This document shows positions 5,005 through 7,524 of a DNA stretch of 7,524 nt, one piece after another. The position numbers were made by a program, and so were the translations under genes. Under the pieces are notes generated by a model that was given only the letters and a program-made list of their open reading frames with translations, did no database searches and was not told the DNA's origin. The first letter of the stretch is position 1, and each line of letters opens with the position of its first letter. Source of the stretch: Clostridia bacterium (GTDB lineage: Bacteria > Bacillota > Clostridia > Oscillospirales > Acutalibacteraceae); NCBI GenBank assembly GCA_017431755.1, contig JAFRKM010000050.1, positions 1-7,524 on the forward strand, read 5' to 3'.

Positions 5005-6294
5005 ATGAATTTTTCAATTATTACTTTTGGGTGCAAAGTAAACCAGTGTGAATCGGATAATATTAGATTTTCTATGATAAAAAATGGTTATGAATTATCC
5101 GAAAATATCCAAAACTCCGATATAATTATAATTAATTCTTGCACAGTAACGGCCGAAAGTGACCGCAAGCTTAGGCAAACTATAAATAGAATAAAAAAAA
5201 CTAATCCCAGCGGAATAATTGTTTTAACAGGGTGTATGCCGCAAGCATTTCCTGAAAAAGCAAAAAAACTTTTGGGTATAGATATTGTAATTGGTAACTC
5301 TGAAAAGCATGAAATGGTAAGTGTTTTGAAAAATTATTTAAGAAATAAAGTTAAAATTTTTGAAATTAATAACATAAATAATGTTTTTAAGTTTGAAAAA
5401 GCAACGTTTGACAGCAGACTTCAGCGTTCCAGAGCTTTTTTAAAAATAGAAGATGGTTGTGATAGATTTTGCAGTTATTGTATAATTCCATACGCGAGAG
5501 GTCGTGTACGTTCTAAAAATCTGGAAGAAATAAAAAAAGATATTTTTAATTTATCTGCAAATGGTTATAAAGAAATAGTTTTGGTGGGTATTAATCTTTT
5601 TTCCTACGGTAAAGATATAAACTCTGACATTTGCGAAGCGGTAAAAGTTGTTGCTGAAAACCCTGATATAAAAAGGATAAGGCTCGGTTCTTTGGAACCC
5701 GATTTAGTAAGTGATGAAATAATAGAAAAATTATCTTGTGAAAAAAAGTTATGTTCACAATTTCATCTTTCTCTGCAAAGTGGTTCAGACAAAATTTTAA
5801 AAAGTATGCGCAGAAGGTATACAAGTGAAGAATATTTGAAACTTATAAAAAAATTAAGAGATGAATTTCCGGATGCTACTTTTACAACAGATTTAATGGT
5901 AGGGTTTCCTGGAGAAACAGAAAATGACTTTGAAAAATCTTTAGAAATAATCGAAAAAACCGAGTTTTTAAAAGTGCATGTTTTCCCTTATTCTAGGCGC
6001 CCGGGTACGCTTGCGGATAAATATTTAGGGCAAATAAGCAAAAATGTTAAAACGGAAAGAGTAAAAAAAGCTATTGAATTTTCAGAAAAAATTAGTAAAA
6101 TGGTGTTGAGTAAGTTTATCGGTAAAACACTTGATGTGCTTTTTGAAACTAAAGATGAAAATGGTTTTTACGAAGGATATACCTCAAATTACATATATGT
6201 AAAAGTAAAAAGTGATAAAGACTTAATAGGTAACATAGAAAGAGTGGAACTTTTAAAGATAGATAAAAATTTTTGTATAGGTATGCTGCATTAA
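5005..6294 (+). CDS. mtaB: tRNA t6A37 C2-methylthiotransferase MtaB
   Basis: The 429-residue radical-SAM enzyme converts N6-threonylcarbamoyladenosine at tRNA position 37 to the 2-methylthio form (ms2t6A), a modification that improves decoding of lysine codons. The N-terminal UPF0004 (MTTase) domain carries the three conserved cysteines of the auxiliary 4Fe-4S cluster: C10 (FGCKVNQ), C46 (NSCTVT) and C77 (TGCMPQ). FGCKVNQCE with the following layout is typical of MtaB rather than MiaB or RimO. The radical-SAM CxxxCxxC is C152, C156 and C159 in EDGCDRFCSYCIIPYARGRVRS. LSLQSGSD and TTDLMVGFPGET are further family motifs, and a TRAM RNA-binding domain occupies the last 60 or so residues. The length is normal. 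AGGAGAGG (4994-5001) precedes the ATG closely. The tRNA terminator lies immediately upstream, so expression may depend on readthrough. trxA follows after 60 bp. Confidence 0.96.
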   Translation: MNFSIITFGCKVNQCESDNIRFSMIKNGYELSENIQNSDIIIINSCTVTAESDRKLRQTINRIKKTNPSGIIVLTGCMPQAFPEKAKKLLGIDIVIGNSEKHEMVSVLKNYLRNKVKIFEINNINNVFKFEKATFDSRLQRSRAFLKIEDGCDRFCSYCIIPYARGRVRSKNLEEIKKDIFNLSANGYKEIVLVGINLFSYGKDINSDICEAVKVVAENPDIKRIRLGSLEPDLVSDEIIEKLSCEKKLCSQFHLSLQSGSDKILKSMRRRYTSEEYLKLIKKLRDEFPDATFTTDLMVGFPGETENDFEKSLEIIEKTEFLKVHVFPYSRRPGTLADKYLGQISKNVKTERVKKAIEFSEKISKMVLSKFIGKTLDVLFETKDENGFYEGYTSNYIYVKVKSDKDLIGNIERVELLKIDKNFCIGMLH

Positions 6295-6354
6295 ATAAGC
6301 AAAATTTGCAATAAATATATAGTGTATGAATAAATAAAATTGGAGGTTTTTTAA

Positions 6355-6690
6355 ATGGAACAAAATTTAACAGCAGAAAATTTTGAAAAGGAAATTAGCG
6401 GGGCAAATACTCCTGTAATAGTCGATTTTTATGCTTCGTGGTGTGGGCCGTGCAAGATGTTGGCACCGGTTTTGGAAAGCGTAAAAAGTAAATATGAAGG
6501 CAGCATAAAAATAATAAAAATAGATATTGATGAAAATGGAGATATTGCTTCTAAATATAATATTATGTCTGTGCCTACATTGATGTTTTTTACAAATGGT
6601 GAACTGGTAAGAAAAGAAATAGGTTTTATTCCTCAAGAAAAATTAGAGAATATTATAAAATCTGATTTTTATATTTTAAAAAATAATTAA
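6355..6690 (+). CDS. trxA: Thioredoxin
   Basis: The 111-residue cytosolic thioredoxin reduces protein disulfides. The redox-active WCGPC is at residues 29-33 (C30 and C33), preceded by IVDFYAS with the buried Asp at D24. The cis-proline is P74 in MSVPT, facing the active site as usual, and the DIDENGDIASKY and FFTNGE segments are classical. It is a single-domain protein of normal length with no signal peptide. A TGGAGG site lies 8 nt before the ATG. trxB starts 25 bp after its stop codon, so the pair is very likely co-transcribed and forms one reductase-thioredoxin system. The 60-bp gap after mtaB shows no clear promoter or terminator, so transcription from mtaB is possible. Confidence 0.97.
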   Translation: MEQNLTAENFEKEISGANTPVIVDFYASWCGPCKMLAPVLESVKSKYEGSIKIIKIDIDENGDIASKYNIMSVPTLMFFTNGELVRKEIGFIPQEKLENIIKSDFYILKNN

Positions 6691-6715
6691 TTAGGGTTTG
6701 GGAAGGATTAATTAA

Positions 6716-7524
6716 ATGGTAGATGTGGTTATAATTGGTGCGGGCCCAGCGGGAATTGCTGCGGCTATATATGCGCTTAGAGCTGGCTTAAAGACTACTA
6801 TTTGCGAAAAAAATATATACGGTGGTCAAACTTCTATAATAGAATATATAGAAAATTATCCGGGATTTAGAAAAATATCCGGTGCAGATTTTTCTACGGC
6901 TTTGTATGAACAAGTGATGGCGTTGGGAGCAAACTTTGTTTTTAGCGATGTTGTGGATTTAAATTTAGATGGCGATGAAAAATGCGTTTATACGTCAAGC
7001 GGTGAAGAAATACGCACTAAAACTGTGATAATTGCAAACGGTTTAAAAAGAAGACTGCTTGGCTGCGAAGGTGAAAAAGAGTTTAACGGTAAGGGTGTTT
7101 CTTATTGCGCAACATGTGATGGTGCTTTTTTTAAAGATAAATCGGTAATAATTGTTGGTGGTGGAAATACCGCAATTGAAGACGCTTTGTATTTATCTAA
7201 CATATGCAAAGAATTGAAAATTATAATCAGAAAAGATAAACCTAGAGCGGAGAAAATATTGATTGATAGCGCAAAGAAAAAAGAAAATATTGAGTTTCTT
7301 TTTAAATCTAATATAACTAAAATATGCGGTAAGGAAACAGTTGAGTCGGTTATAATTAATACAGATGGTCAAGAAAGTAAATTAAGTACTAACGCGGTGT
7401 TTATTGCCATAGGTTATGAGCCAGATAATAAAATTTATGAGGGTAAAATCAAAATGAACGATATGGGATATTTTGAGTCTGATGAAACTTGCAAAACGAA
7501 TATACCTGGTGTTTATGTGGCGGG
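6716..7524 (+). CDS. trxB: Thioredoxin reductase (FAD-dependent), C-terminus beyond right edge
   Basis: This is the first 269 residues of a low-molecular-weight thioredoxin reductase, which passes electrons through FAD and a redox disulfide to thioredoxin; the last 40 or so residues lie outside the window. The FAD-binding GAGPAG is at 8-13, with GGQTSIIEYIENYPGF (36-51) typical of TrxB. The redox-active CATC is at 131-134, followed by DGAFF. The second dinucleotide-binding motif GGGNTA is at 148-153. The usual HRRxxxR of NADPH-dependent enzymes reads IRKDKPR (171-177): His is Ile and the second Arg is Lys, while the first Arg and R177 remain. The common ATG motif before the redox centre reads ANG (107-109). 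NADPH use is therefore likely but not certain. A GGAAGGA site lies 8 nt before the ATG, and trxA is directly upstream. Confidence 0.94.
   Translation, partial: MVDVVIIGAGPAGIAAAIYALRAGLKTTICEKNIYGGQTSIIEYIENYPGFRKISGADFSTALYEQVMALGANFVFSDVVDLNLDGDEKCVYTSSGEEIRTKTVIIANGLKRRLLGCEGEKEFNGKGVSYCATCDGAFFKDKSVIIVGGGNTAIEDALYLSNICKELKIIIRKDKPRAEKILIDSAKKKENIEFLFKSNITKICGKETVESVIINTDGQESKLSTNAVFIAIGYEPDNKIYEGKIKMNDMGYFESDETCKTNIPGVYVA

Noticed and set aside
1..7524. CRISPR arrays, insertion sequences, rRNA genes
   Set aside because: No regularly spaced repeats, transposase-like frames or rRNA sequence were seen on either strand.

Overview
The window comes from a low-GC, AT-rich bacterium whose gene content fits a Firmicute, most likely of the Clostridia. 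The evidence is strong AGGAGG-type ribosome binding sites, sigma-A-like promoters with extended -10 elements, TTG and GTG starts, a type-4 iron-sulfur uracil-DNA glycosylase, MtaB, a CATC-type thioredoxin reductase and a Gram-positive-style zinc-dependent phospholipase C. Species or genus cannot be fixed from the sequence.

Left part (1-2230, minus strand): the N-terminal two thirds or so of a class I SAM-dependent methyltransferase that runs off the left edge, a uracil-DNA glycosylase, and the ATPase YchF. ychF and the glycosylase gene are 20 bp apart and probably co-transcribed from a good promoter at 2202-2230. These are mostly housekeeping genes.

Middle part (2244-4757, plus strand): a divergent, accessory-looking four-gene operon with its own promoter (2335-2362). 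It encodes a secreted zinc-dependent phospholipase C, two exported proteins of unknown function that seem distantly related to each other, and a Nif11-like, double-glycine (VTGG) leader peptide with a 54-residue Cys-free core. All four products look destined for export, three by N-terminal signal sequences and one by a double-glycine leader. No modifying enzyme or C39-peptidase transporter is present in the window. Two of the starts are non-ATG (TTG, GTG). The first transcript has an extra Shine-Dalgarno-like AAGGAGG far from any start codon. Between the two divergent promoters lies a stretch rich in inverted repeats that ends in a terminator-like hairpin on the plus strand.

Right part (4815-7524, plus strand): tRNA-Val(GAC) with its own promoter and a strong terminator, then mtaB (tRNA ms2t6A37 methylthiotransferase), trxA (thioredoxin) and the start of trxB (thioredoxin reductase), which runs off the right edge. 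The trxA-trxB pair forms a disulfide-reduction couple. The tRNA terminator ends exactly where the mtaB Shine-Dalgarno sequence begins, so mtaB would need readthrough or an unrecognised promoter.

The most interesting element is the phospholipase C / secreted pair / double-glycine peptide operon, which looks like an undescribed exoprotein cassette set between core genes.
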